A stretch of DNA of 64,000 nt from positions 1,594,501-1,658,500 of the forward strand of contig NC_060107.1 in NCBI RefSeq assembly GCF_021155765.1, in the 5' to 3' direction. Made by a program: the position numbers and the translations under genes. The notes below the pieces were generated by a model, which was given only the letters and a program-made list of their open reading frames with translations, ran no database searches and was not told where the DNA came from. Below are positions 1-9,481 of this stretch, piece by piece. The stretch comes from Diprion similis (lineage: Eukaryota; Arthropoda; Insecta; Hymenoptera; Diprionidae). Positions within the stretch are counted from its first letter, which is position 1. Every line of letters begins with the position of its first letter.

Positions 1-568
1 CTGTAAATACATATTACTCACAATATTTAAAAAAAATAATAACATTCTTCAATACGGCTTATTGGCAGTGACTGAAACGACAATTATCAATCATTCAATT
101 TATTAATCATGCAGTTTCTTACATAGATATATATACACAAATAATTAGTAAGATAAAACATCAGTGGATAATCATACTATAGACCCAATAGAAACATTTC
201 ACATAGTCTTTGTGTTACTGGTGTAAGTTATCTATTAGCCACCGATTTTATACATATTTCTTCGTCACATTATGCAAATTAATAATGAGGGTAATTGTAA
301 GACACTTTTCCACAAAGTGCGTTTGTCTGAAAATGTATTACATACTATATTTACACCATCGCGGACTATTGAGGTGATACGGGACGAGATTTGTATGGTT
401 AAAAATATGTTGAAACTGTTTAGGAGTAGCTAACACAAGAAATACCGGTAATATGAATGTAAAGTGAATGAGGAGCACTTTACACGGATATAATACAAGG
501 ATATATATATATATATATAACCACTCAAGTTTCGCTCACTGAAATCAGAGGAATGGAAACAGCGCCGA
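1..568. other. 3' flank of the hydroxyisourate hydrolase exons
   Basis: AT-rich sequence with no convincing reading frame. It lies downstream of the minus-strand stop codon at 569-571 and probably holds that transcript's 3' UTR. A minus-strand AATAAA hexamer (TTTATT on plus at 99-104) could be its poly(A) signal. An (AT)n microsatellite sits at 501-519. Confidence 0.5.
501..519. repeat. (AT)n microsatellite
   Basis: Uninterrupted AT dinucleotide run, read directly. Confidence 0.9.
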
Positions 569-1224
569 TTACGTTCCTCGGTATGTTGTGTAACCGAAGG
601 GACTGATCAAGAGAGGCACGTGGTAGTGTTCAGTGGGGTTTTTGACATCGAAAACGATCTCGATGAAGGGATACATGGTGTCGATTCTCCGGAGTGTGAA
701 GTACTTGTCGACGTCGAAGTGAAGCTTGTAACGGCCGGCTGTGAAGCTGTACTTCGAAATATCTACAAGGTCAGCGCACCGACCGTCCACCGACGTGTTG
801 CTGCGAAAACGAACGAAGTATTGAAGTAATGCAAGAAGATTGTACAGTGATATCGTATTTGAACTTAATTTCGCATTTCTCACCTCTCATTCACAAACGT
901 CCAGCGGCCGTCCATCAGTTTGTAGAGACTTATCTGCAATCCGCCGACCGGTAGGCCCTTGCTGGTGTCCAATACGTGGGTTGATATGCACGGTTTTTTA
1001 GTTTGCACCAACGGAGTCACAGGCTTCAGTATGATGTGCTGGAATAATTAGCACATTTCTGATATTGCTGATTACAATCGCAGTACTAAATTTATGCGCC
1101 AATACCGAGATTCGAAGTGATAAATGATGAATACTTCAACAAAGAGTGATTATTTAATTATTACGAGTACAACCTGGTCACAGACCGCTTCATCCGCGCC
1201 CCGATTTTCTTCGCTCATGATCAT
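569..1224 (-). CDS. 5-hydroxyisourate hydrolase (transthyretin-like), HIUase exons
   Basis: Two exons carry a complete HIUase domain: 884..1038 and 569..800 (stop TAA at 569-571). The enzyme hydrolyses 5-hydroxyisourate to OHCU after urate oxidase, in the cytosol or peroxisome. The N-terminal signature [20 protein letters not shown] is in the first exon. The second has DGR (the arginine), then [11 protein letters not shown], a histidine in EHYHVPLL and the C-terminal tetrapeptide YRGT, where the family consensus is YRGS. Both introns have AG acceptors and the 884 junction has a GTGAGA donor; the codons join as [10 protein letters not shown]. The 5' end is uncertain. A possible own first exon at 1174..1224 ([17 protein letters not shown]) is in phase but has a poor GTTGTA donor. 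The other choice is splicing from the upstream zinc-finger gene, whose last donor is also phase 0. The enzyme call is firm; the gene boundary is not. Confidence 0.9.
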
Positions 1225-1850
1225 GCGGTTTATATGTTAGGACGACCTTTCAATCGACTTACACGAATGATCAACCAGCCGCTACTGTATCTCGGCCTGG
1301 TATTCAATGCATCGGAATATCAGAATCGTAGAGACTCGGTCATAGGTCGGTAATCATCACGCTATCTATCTCCTCATAACGACAAAGGTCATTACCCTCA
1401 TGTATGGCCGCATGTTGCGATAAGAATTGAAAGTAACATTAAGTATTGTACGGTTGGTTACACGCCGATCAACTACTATCGCTGTTTATTTCCAGATACC
1501 AGGGACCGAGACCTATTTCGGAATTGTTTAATTTTTGGTATTGAATTTCCCGGTTCAAAAAACATTAAATACTTTCAGGAAATCACGGGTCAAGATGTGG
1601 AAAGAACCACTTCATTGTAACTTGATAGATTTTGAACGAGGTAAGAGTTTGGATGACAAACATATGATAAACTTTTTGTTGTTAGTAACGGAAAATCAAC
1701 TTCATTCCAATCCACGACGCCAAATGTGTTTCGGGAATTGCTATACCAAACATAATGAGTAATGTCCAAACTTATATCCCCTTCACAAAAATAGAAGGTC
1801 AAAAATCTCCAATTTGCCAGAGGAACGGAGAAGTCTAAGAAGTAACTCAC

Positions 1851-4340
1851 TTTCTTAGGGCCGGTCTGAGTACCGCCTGATACGGAACTCGTTGCAGGCG
1901 TGGATGGAGCGGAATTTTGCTGCTGTTCTCCGATTTTAATCTGCCCGACGGAATCCGTCGCTCGTTTTTTTTTATCACCAACAACGACGGCCGACGCCTG
2001 CCCTTTGGCAGTGCTTATTACGTAGCGAGATCCGGCAGCGTAGGACGTCGACGTTGAAGTGTCCAGAATCACCGTCTTCACGCCGGGAGTGAGTGTCACC
2101 GTCTTTTTCGACGGTGGCATCGCCGTGCCGCTGCTGACGGAGGCTCCGGATTCGGAGATTGTCACCGCAGCCGATGATTTTGTCATACACTCTTTGCGCA
2201 CCGACAAAGCTGGAGGCGAGGTGGTAGCCAAATTTTGCTCTGATTCGTCACTTTCAACGTCACTCCAATCGCCAGCCTGTTCAATTAAGGGATGACCGCA
2301 ATGGTTGTGGTTTCATTACGAATTATAGGTGGTGCAACGAGTTCGAAAAATATAAGTTACTTCTTGGGGGCTTAACTCCTAGCAACGGTGTTCAACGATA
2401 TACAATAGTTGAAAAAGTATTTCATAAGGGGATTCTGTCGAACTTTGAGTAACGAACGTAATTAGTAAGTGAATAATTTTCTCACCAGTGATGATTTAGA
2501 GCTTGAAATGTTTTCCAAGTGATCATTATGTGGATTTTCAGCGTCGTGATCGTTCTCTTTGTTCTGATCATGGACATAGTCAGTTGAATCATTGTTTCCT
2601 GCCAAAGGTTCTACGGTCATATCATCTCCGTCACGATGGTTTCTATTAGATCGGGCTGAAATGATGCGTGATTCAATCTCCTCGGCACATGGATCTGTTG
2701 ACTCAACAACCATTTCCAACTCGACGTTAATTGGTTCTCCGTTCTCGTCTAGGAACTCGCCGTGCACGTGAGCCATGGCCTCTGCAAGGGCGTCAGGGCG
2801 ACTGTTGTCCTGTGAAAAAGGTAACTGGATTGTTAGGAAACTACACTTGCGAAATACTCTTGAATTCAGTGCGTTTAGGATAAGACTCACTTGTGCTTCC
2901 ATTTTCATTTTCTTAGGTGGCAATTGTTTCTCGTCTTCATCCGCTTCCCCGTGGTCCACTTCCGTATCTGTGTTCTTTGGGTCGAGTTCGGTCATTTCCA
3001 GATCATCGTCGAGCCGTTCAATGACATACTCTATATCATCATCATCATCCTCTGTTTTTTCTTCCTCTACTTTGAATTCTCTATCATGCTGTCAACAGAC
3101 ATATCAAATGATAGTAAAACGTTAATAAATTCTGACAACTGCTGTTCAGCATCTGATGAATATCTTCAAAAATCAACGCCTAACCCTAAGCTAAAGATAA
3201 TTGCTGCTAATTGAGTAAAACATTTCTGCATGTGTTATAAAAAAAAAGAGTGAGGAGAATCTATCGCTTATACAAAAGTAGCTGAGAGTTAAAATTCCAG
3301 AGTGAAGAATTCTTATCTAGTGGCTGAGGAAGGTCTCATGTACCTCATAAGCTTGGCGAGAGTGTTTTTTTTGGAGCCGGACCCTGGATGCAGAGTTCTT
3401 TAATTTTGCAGTCCCGTCTTTAGCCATTGCTTCTTTCTGGTACACCATAGCACCTCTCTGATGTTTCATGGTACAGGTATGCTTCAGCAATGATAGGCGA
3501 TGAGCATGAAGATTCTTTTTGCAATATGTGCAATATGCCCGGGTGGGTTGATCTGGTACAGCCGTCAACCACCCTAAAGATCAAATAAAACAAAATTATA
3601 GGTACAAGTAACATTCGTAGTGAGGATACATCTGACATATTGAGAATTTCATTGGTCGGAGGATGAAATTATTGGTGTAACAGAATTAATTTTGACCTGA
3701 TTTAGTTTATTTACATTTTGATTAAAAGATAAAGTAATGATAACCGGTCTTCACAGTGTAGAAAAAGGAAATTCTGAGAAGAGAAAAATATTTCATCTCA
3801 TGTCTCTCATTCATTGTTCATCCACAGAAGTCTAATTAAAAGGATAAGACTGTAAAAAGAAACAGAAGAGCTGAAAACAATCGTAGCAAAAAACAAGAAA
3901 CGCATCGTTTATAGTCTCGAGTCTGTGCGCCGGATATCGTTGCTGCGCTGTGGATCATTTGAAATGGGTGAAAAATGGTGTGAGAACTTCGTTGATCCGT
4001 TTCTTATTTGCTCTCTCATGATTAGATCCGGCGAAGTTTCGAACACAGCCAATACGGGCTTGGGGTAGGAGGGGGCTAGACGATGTAACTAGAATATGAT
4101 GTATCTACAAGGAGTGCGGGGAGTACAGAGCGACCTGCAACGAGAGGATGGATCGTTCGTACCTTCGAAGTCGGGCATCAGTTCCCATGCTTTTCTGTAT
4201 CGTTGAGTGTAGACGCGAGTCTTGGCGTGACTGATTTTACCCGTCGGCGTGAGCTGCAGGTGCAGTATGTCCTCGGTTTGCCCCGATCCCGGTTTTTCAT
4301 TCTTGACGATTCGGCTGAGTTCGAAACTGCCCCGATTCAT
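1851..4340 (-). CDS. BED/C2H2-like zinc-finger nuclear protein
   Basis: Five exons in consistent phase: 4163..4340, 3344..3573, 2891..3088, 2486..2809 and 1851..2276, giving 452 codons with no stop. The start is the first ATG of the first exon (4338-4340, MNRGSFELSRIV). The second exon has a zinc-finger-like unit, YCTYCKKNLHAH, then a histidine pair in KHTCTMKH. This resembles the BED-like 'RYRKAWE...W' fingers common in insect nuclear proteins. Next come an acidic stretch (EEEKTEDDDDDIE), a lysine-rich probable nuclear localisation signal (PPKKMKM), and a Ser/Thr/Val-rich low-complexity tail ending GPKK. That looks like a DNA- or chromatin-binding factor, but I cannot name the gene. The last exon has a good donor (GTGAGT, 1845-1850), so the protein should continue. 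The next in-phase exon is the HIUase exon at 884..1038. Reading through the donor instead gives a stop near 1590, with a minus-strand AATAAA near 1490. Confidence 0.75.
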
Positions 4341-5554
4341 TCTTCGCAAAATACCCAAAATCGTAAAACGAAATAACTAAAAACTCTGGTTAGGTTGAGA
4401 CACGATAGTACACCGTCGTCGCCTAGTCCCGGACCCAACTCCCTAGCGCATCGCAATGGCGGTCGGCGTACCCACTGCAACGGGAATATGATTGAAGGTC
4501 AACAAAATGGCCGACGTAAGTATCCAAGCGACTTCGCGCGCAGCGTCGCCACGCGGCAAATTGCCGCGCAACTCCAATAACCCAGCGAGGAGCTTGAAGT
4601 AGGCAACATCAGGGTTGCCAACCTTGAAACAAAATTTCTTTAGATCTAAAGAAATTAGAATCCGTTTAAATAAAACGGAAAGATCGTTTCCTTATTAGGA
4701 AATATTGTCGTTAAGGCCGGAATTGGGAGAAAATCTAAATATCTTTGACAGCATCTCAATTTAAGACTGATAGCTTATAAATATGGTGGAACTGACACAA
4801 TTGCAAGGTTCTTGAGAAAATATACACCAAATGGATAGCATCTGCAATTTTCAAACACATTTATTTGACAAGTTCGTAGTCATAAATATTAAAAATAAAA
4901 ACACATTATATAAGCAACAGTTATTAACATCTTTATACTTACACTATCTGTGTTATCTCGTTCGGTAATTATTATTATATATCTCTAGGAAAATTCTCTA
5001 TGTTATGAAGTGAAAAAATGACATATATATTATGTATACCTGTATTTATTGAATTTCAATACCGTCAAACATTACTCTTGAAAATGAAAAATATGAAGAA
5101 TTATTGTACCGCCGTTTGAATAAGAAATCTAAATAATTGGTTTGGGCACCATTTAATAAAATATTCGTCCGATAGGTTGGTAAGGTTGGCCCACATTTGT
5201 GTTTTTCATGGCCCCGATTAAGTAGTGTCCTCTGACACGGAATAGATTTTTGGAACTAATTTTCTCGGTACCCTGACAGGTAGTAAAATACGTGTCGATA
5301 ATCTAGTAAACTTTGCCACATCCCAGCATCACAAAAGATTATTGTCTTGCAGTAAATTTTGAGTGTACAAGGTCTATCAATTATTCATTCATGCTGCAGT
5401 GATATATTTTTTTAATGTTTGCGATTTGTTCAGTTTTCACCATCACAATGGGACTTTGTGTGGTGAATGTGCTCTGCCTTACCGACTGCTTTGATGATGC
5501 TAAATGCGACAAAGGATTAGTATAGTTATCGACACGCATTTTATTACTTTTCAG

Positions 5555-5681
5555 GCACTTTCAAAATTACTCCCAAAAACCTATTTCGTGTTAAATGGTG
5601 CTACTACATCGGGGACATCAAAAATACGACCGTAGACTCCCAAGGCTCCTATCCGGTCTCAGCGGTCGATAAATCAAATCG
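5555..5681 (+). other. Exon-like open stretch, unproven
   Basis: A good acceptor (TTTTCAG, ending 5554) and a good donor (GTGAGT, from 5682) bracket an open phase-1 frame of about 42 codons, including FKITPKNLFRVKWCYYIG. Codon third positions are C-rich relative to the flanks. No upstream or downstream exon could be joined with certainty: a candidate at about 5439-5467 gives other phases. I do not recognise the peptide, and it may be a chance frame. Confidence 0.2.
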
Positions 5682-6315
5682 TGAGTGTTTCATACGTTCG
5701 ATGTATTTGCAGGAAACTCGCGATACATTGCAATTTTCATTGCACTGAAATGTTTTTCTTTAATAATCAATAACGGATTTCGCATTCACTAATTTTTTTT
5801 TTAAATATACTACACTACGGAAATTATACATACTTATAATGTCCGCGGTTTATTAAATTTTATGGTATACCTGACCTACTGCCGCAGGGTGTGGAGGAAA
5901 CAAAAACAAAGAATGAAAAGGGAAAGGAAATGAAGGGCTATTTGCTAAACGTTGCGTAATTGAAAAAATTTATGTTGCAAATTAGGGAACGTGTTTACAA
6001 AAAGAAGAATTGGATGGAACAAGCAATTGTGGGCCGTAAACCATCGGTCAAAGCACAATACGCGGCATAATATATAAGAGAGGGCAAAAATAGTAACAAG
6101 TGGCCTCCTCTACCCTGCACACGGCATGAATATCAGGAAATCCTTGCCATCCCCTTACACAGAGACAGCAGGCGTGAACACACACACTTAATGGCCACGT
6201 GCATGTAAGCAGGTACAGGTCTCGTCGATGCACCGGCCGCATACAGGCAGCCGGCAAAAAACGGCCTACAACCGACCGTTAGAACCATTCGAAACGGTCC
6301 CAACGGGGAGTCCTG

Positions 6316-6341
6316 CCCCCCCCCCCCCCCCCCCCCCCCCC
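6316..6341. repeat. Poly(C) tract, 26 nt
   Basis: An uninterrupted C run read directly, about 460 bp upstream of the ATG at 6802. The minus strand is G26 and could form a G-quadruplex. The length may be affected by sequencing or assembly error. Confidence 0.9.
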
Positions 6342-6801
6342 TTCTGAACCTGCTCGCCGGGCTCGAGTCTTCGCATTAATGCGGCGAAGAAACATTACAA
6401 AGTTGATGCTGACGGCGGTGGTGTGTTGAATCTGGGAGTCGTGGAACAACGGCGTGTGTTGTAGAGCCATGCGATAACGAAGAGGCACTGTTCCGCTAAC
6501 GAAGCGTAATCCGTCGTCCCGAGCTCAACGATAAGCAGTGCACATAATCCCACCCAATTGCAGCAAAGTGTCGGAAATGCAGCGGTGCACCTAAAGGGGC
6601 GGGAGGAGCAGAGCTTGGGAATTCCGAGGGAATCACGTCTTATTGTTAGTGGAAGTTGGAACAATGGGGCTGCATGGACTCGAGGCGCATGCAGCAACTG
6701 TTGGATTTACAGGACCGCGAGTAAAGTGCAACGACGACTAGCCGCAGAATTATAACCGAAATGTACCCGGTTGGGATAAAGTTTGAATCTGAAACGAAAT
6801 A

Positions 6802-8604
6802 ATGGAATTAGTAACGGTCAGCCTGGGGAATGAGCGGGCGGAATTAGAGAGTCGGAAAATGTATCGCGTAGAAACGTTCATCATACCGAAAGGAAATAAG
6901 GTGTTTTGCTCTACGAAGGAACTCGACTTGGAATCTCACGGCGACGAGGAGTGGAAATTAAAGGAGCAGCAGTTGTCAGGGATTGAGGGAAAGGGGACGG
7001 CCAGCATTCCAGACGTCCCGCCGCAATCAAGGAATCCCAAAGACGGCTCGGAATTCGATCTTCAAAACTCGCGGGAAAATGTTGCGGGCTTCAATCCATC
7101 CGATGACGGTGGGAGGATGGGCGATGAAAACGCAGTAGCGAATCTCAAGAAATCCCTTTGCTGCGGCGGTGATTCTCATTCGGTGGAGGGATCGGAACGA
7201 GCCGCGAACGACTTCAAAGGGTCTGACGAGGACGAGTTTGACCCTTTTCTCGGAATGAAATGTCTAGATTTCGCCGAGGAAGAGCCGAGGAACATTGAGC
7301 GCTCCCGGTCTTACGACTTCCTGCCGTCCCTGCGAAACGGTTCGGATCTCAAGTCGATAAAGGAATCGAGCTGCGAGACGTCGCAACCGGGTTACGGAAG
7401 CTGCGAGGATCTTTGCCACCACGGGAACAAAAATGGATGCACTGTGGCAGCGCAGAGTCCGAACAAGGTCAGCGAGGTCATCTTCAAGGAGAACTGGATG
7501 CAGAGGCTTGAGCTACTGCGGCGGCGAGTGTCGCTCATCAGGGAGAAGGAGGTCATGCTTCAGGAGCGCGAAAGGTTGCTGCTCAAGAAGGAAAAAGAAC
7601 TCAGGATCCTCGAGCGGCTCGTGAAAGAGAAAATCCAGCGCGCCGATTTGTACCTGAAGCGGTGCACGGCCAGGACTTGCCACAGCCTCGAGGACGACGA
7701 ACTGGACTCGAGACCCTCGCCGCCGCCGTACCCTGACAGACGAAGGACCCCCGATGAAAACGAGGCGCACCCGGTCGTGGATAATCGCGAAACTGGCTCA
7801 AGGACCTCCAGTCGTTCCAATCGATCGAAAGGATCCAGCAGTAACTCTGCGCGTTCGGAACCCTCGGTGAGCATCGGACATCAGGAGGCCAGCAGGAGTT
7901 TGGTCTCGACGATGAACGCCGGGTTCAACGGCAATCCAAGCTCCGAAGTGGATCGCTGCCGGTCGAAGTGGAGCGCCTATGCAAGCTGGCGGTGCCGCGC
8001 GAAGCCGAAAGTCTGTTACGACGACCTGGACTCGACACTTTCCGCCGACGTTGGCGACTCCTCATTTGCTGTTACCTCGAAGAAGCTGGACCCCCGTCTC
8101 GTCCGCAGACCGCGAGGATTCGCGAGATCCGCGAGTGAACGGGGGCCGAAGAGCCCGCGGCCCCGAAGCCTCGACCTGGATGCCGACCGGCTGGAGTTTG
8201 AGAGCGGAAAAGTGCTGCGGAAGATGAGCGAGAATATATCCGCCGTTGCACTGAGCCAGGGCACGAGGTTCCAGGATTACGGATCGATTGATAGGATGCA
8301 AAAGCTACCCGGCGATTCGACGACGGATGTCGCAGTGCTCAGATTCGATAATAAGGCTAACTGCGGCGGGCAGGATCAGATCAAGTCACGGACTAAGGAG
8401 AAGACCAGCTTCTGGAACGAGGAAGCGAGCGACTGGCTGCGGAAGAAGAGGCAAGCTTACAATTTGGCCACGAAGAGAATGGCGAACAGAGATTTCGAGA
8501 ACGATAAAGAGAACTTTGGGAAACCCCTGGCAAATAAAGAAAAGCCCGAGAAAATTCAGAAGCCGAAAAACGATAAGGGGAAAAAATTCACCATATTTCG
8601 CTAG
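6802..8604 (+). CDS. Uncharacterised coiled-coil protein, 600 aa
   Basis: A single-exon frame from ATG 6802 to TAG 8602-8604. An in-frame TGA lies just upstream of the ATG, so this start needs no splicing. I do not recognise the family. The N-terminal third is acidic and low in structure (residues 1-225). At about residues 229-286 there is a dense charged heptad-like helix (WMQRLELLRRRVSLIREKEV, then LLLKKEKELRILERLV) that should form a coiled coil. A Ser/Arg/Pro-rich disordered region follows, with RSxS-like phosphorylation sites. The tail is very basic and has a KEN-box-like DKENFGK near residue 575. There is no signal peptide or membrane segment. GC content is much higher than in the flanks, which supports real coding. 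A poly(A) signal sits at 8900-8905. A cytoskeletal or scaffold role is a guess. Confidence 0.85.
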   Translation: MELVTVSLGNERAELESRKMYRVETFIIPKGNKVFCSTKELDLESHGDEEWKLKEQQLSGIEGKGTASIPDVPPQSRNPKDGSEFDLQNSRENVAGFNPSDDGGRMGDENAVANLKKSLCCGGDSHSVEGSERAANDFKGSDEDEFDPFLGMKCLDFAEEEPRNIERSRSYDFLPSLRNGSDLKSIKESSCETSQPGYGSCEDLCHHGNKNGCTVAAQSPNKVSEVIFKENWMQRLELLRRRVSLIREKEVMLQERERLLLKKEKELRILERLVKEKIQRADLYLKRCTARTCHSLEDDELDSRPSPPPYPDRRRTPDENEAHPVVDNRETGSRTSSRSNRSKGSSSNSARSEPSVSIGHQEASRSLVSTMNAGFNGNPSSEVDRCRSKWSAYASWRCRAKPKVCYDDLDSTLSADVGDSSFAVTSKKLDPRLVRRPRGFARSASERGPKSPRPRSLDLDADRLEFESGKVLRKMSENISAVALSQGTRFQDYGSIDRMQKLPGDSTTDVAVLRFDNKANCGGQDQIKSRTKEKTSFWNEEASDWLRKKRQAYNLATKRMANRDFENDKENFGKPLANKEKPEKIQKPKNDKGKKFTIFR

Positions 8605-8899
8605 TCGACATTCGACAATTGCGTGCAAATCGTTTTAAAAAGGGTGTTAACGGACCGAGTATTAAACGTTACTTACTACCGACGAATGGGGACGAAGTAT
8701 TTTGATATGAATAGTGCACACAACTTGATAAAAATAATATGGACAGCTTGTTTATTTAATGGGTAAACGATGTTATTTATGTATGATCTGCGTTTCATTG
8801 AGAGAAAGACCCGAAATGAGATATATAAACATGTTTCTAAAAATATTAATGGTAACTCGCATTTTATAAAAATTTGATATTCTATATACACAAAGGTGA

Positions 8900-8905
8900 A
8901 ATAAA
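8900..8905 (+). terminator. Poly(A) signal AATAAA of the coiled-coil gene
   Basis: Canonical hexamer about 295 nt after the stop codon at 8604. Confidence 0.5.
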
Positions 8906-9039
8906 GCTGTTAGATAAAATTCCTCTGCTACGAGAATCGAGTACCGATATTTTACTTCCATTCATAACTAATTCAGGTGATTAGATGTAAAAAAAAAAAA
9001 ACTTATGAAAATGTCGTTTCATTATCTCCGCTTTTTCTC

Positions 9040-9045
9040 TTTATT
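9040..9045 (-). terminator. Poly(A) signal of the NDUFB1 transcript
   Basis: TTTATT on plus is AATAAA on minus. It lies 47 nt past the NDUFB1 stop codon and fits a short 3' UTR. Confidence 0.6.
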
Positions 9046-9091
9046 ACAATAAATCATCATGCTACGGTAACCAGTATACTTATATTTCAAT

Positions 9092-9265
9092 TCACGGCCA
9101 TGATGGAGGTTCGCCAGGTGCAAGGGTTCTCCCATAGAGCGCAGATTTATCTCTGAAGCGTGTCATTCTTAAGGTTTCCTGACGGTCGATCCAGGCACCG
9201 AAGGCATACCCAGTTAAGGGAACAACCATCAGAAACATTTCACGGGTAAATCCTAGGATAGCCAT
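9092..9265 (-). CDS. NDUFB1: NADH dehydrogenase 1 beta subcomplex subunit 1 (MNLL)
   Basis: 57 residues, start ATG at 9263-9265, stop TGA at 9092-9094. NDUFB1 is a single-pass accessory subunit of respiratory complex I in the mitochondrial inner membrane. The protein has one hydrophobic segment (about residues 10-24, MFLMVVPLTGYAFGAW). The diagnostic family tail follows: GAWIDRQETLRMTRFRDKSA, then LYGRTLAP, which aligns with the mammalian pattern of G-x-x-[LI]-D-R, R-x-T-x-F-R-[DN]-K-S, L-[FY]. Length matches the usual 57-58 residues. The ATG has a good context (AAAATGG). It sits only 18 nt after the stop codon of another 57-residue frame on the same strand, with no splice site between, so both are probably translated from one mRNA. 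Confidence 0.88.
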   Translation of the reverse strand: MAILGFTREMFLMVVPLTGYAFGAWIDRQETLRMTRFRDKSALYGRTLAPGEPPSWP

Positions 9266-9283
9266 TTTAGTTCTTTGTCTGTA

Positions 9284-9457
9284 TTACTGTAGCTTCTCGC
9301 TTTCAAGTGCCGCCAGACGTTCTTTCTCGGCAATCTTCCACTTCCTGGTGTGATTCCAATCCAAGTATATTGATGACGTTGCAATACTTGGAAAGATGAC
9401 GACAACTGCGTAACGACTTATTATTTTACCGATAGATATTTTACCAGTCGCTGCCAT
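9284..9457 (-). CDS. 57-aa single-pass membrane micropeptide, first cistron upstream of NDUFB1
   Basis: ATG at 9455-9457, stop TAA at 9284-9286. The exon starts at 9461 after a TTTTTCAG acceptor, leaving only four untranslated bases of this exon before the ATG; a non-coding first exon is expected upstream. The protein starts MAATGKISIGKIISRYAVVV. It has one hydrophobic helix (about residues 13-30), then LDWNHTRKWKIAEKERLAAL, a positively charged amphipathic tail. This is the layout of small mitochondrial inner-membrane proteins and assembly factors, and the link to NDUFB1 on one transcript supports a mitochondrial role. I cannot assign a name. Reading is direct; localisation is inference. Confidence 0.7.
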   Translation of the reverse strand: MAATGKISIGKIISRYAVVVIFPSIATSSIYLDWNHTRKWKIAEKERLAALESEKLQ

Positions 9458-9481
9458 CAATCTGAAAAACATCATTAGCAT

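Larger units (their letters stand above)
4341..6801. other. Intergenic region with probable divergent promoter
   Basis: A CpG-rich stretch at about 4380-4570 lies upstream of the minus-strand zinc-finger gene and is its likely promoter. It contains a YY1/Pho-like AAAATGGCC at 4505-4512. On plus, an ATG at 4507 is followed after three codons by a strong donor (GTAAGT at 4516). That could be a divergent first exon, but no firm continuation was found. The rest, 4.7-6.8 kb, is mostly AT-rich, with an exon-like open stretch at 5555-5681 and a 26-nt C tract at 6316-6341. Confidence 0.45.

Noticed and set aside
1590-1850. Read-through extension of the zinc-finger protein
   Set aside because: It runs over a strong GTGAGT donor into AT-rich sequence with no similarity. 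Treated as intron, although intron retention with a poly(A) site near 1485 is possible.
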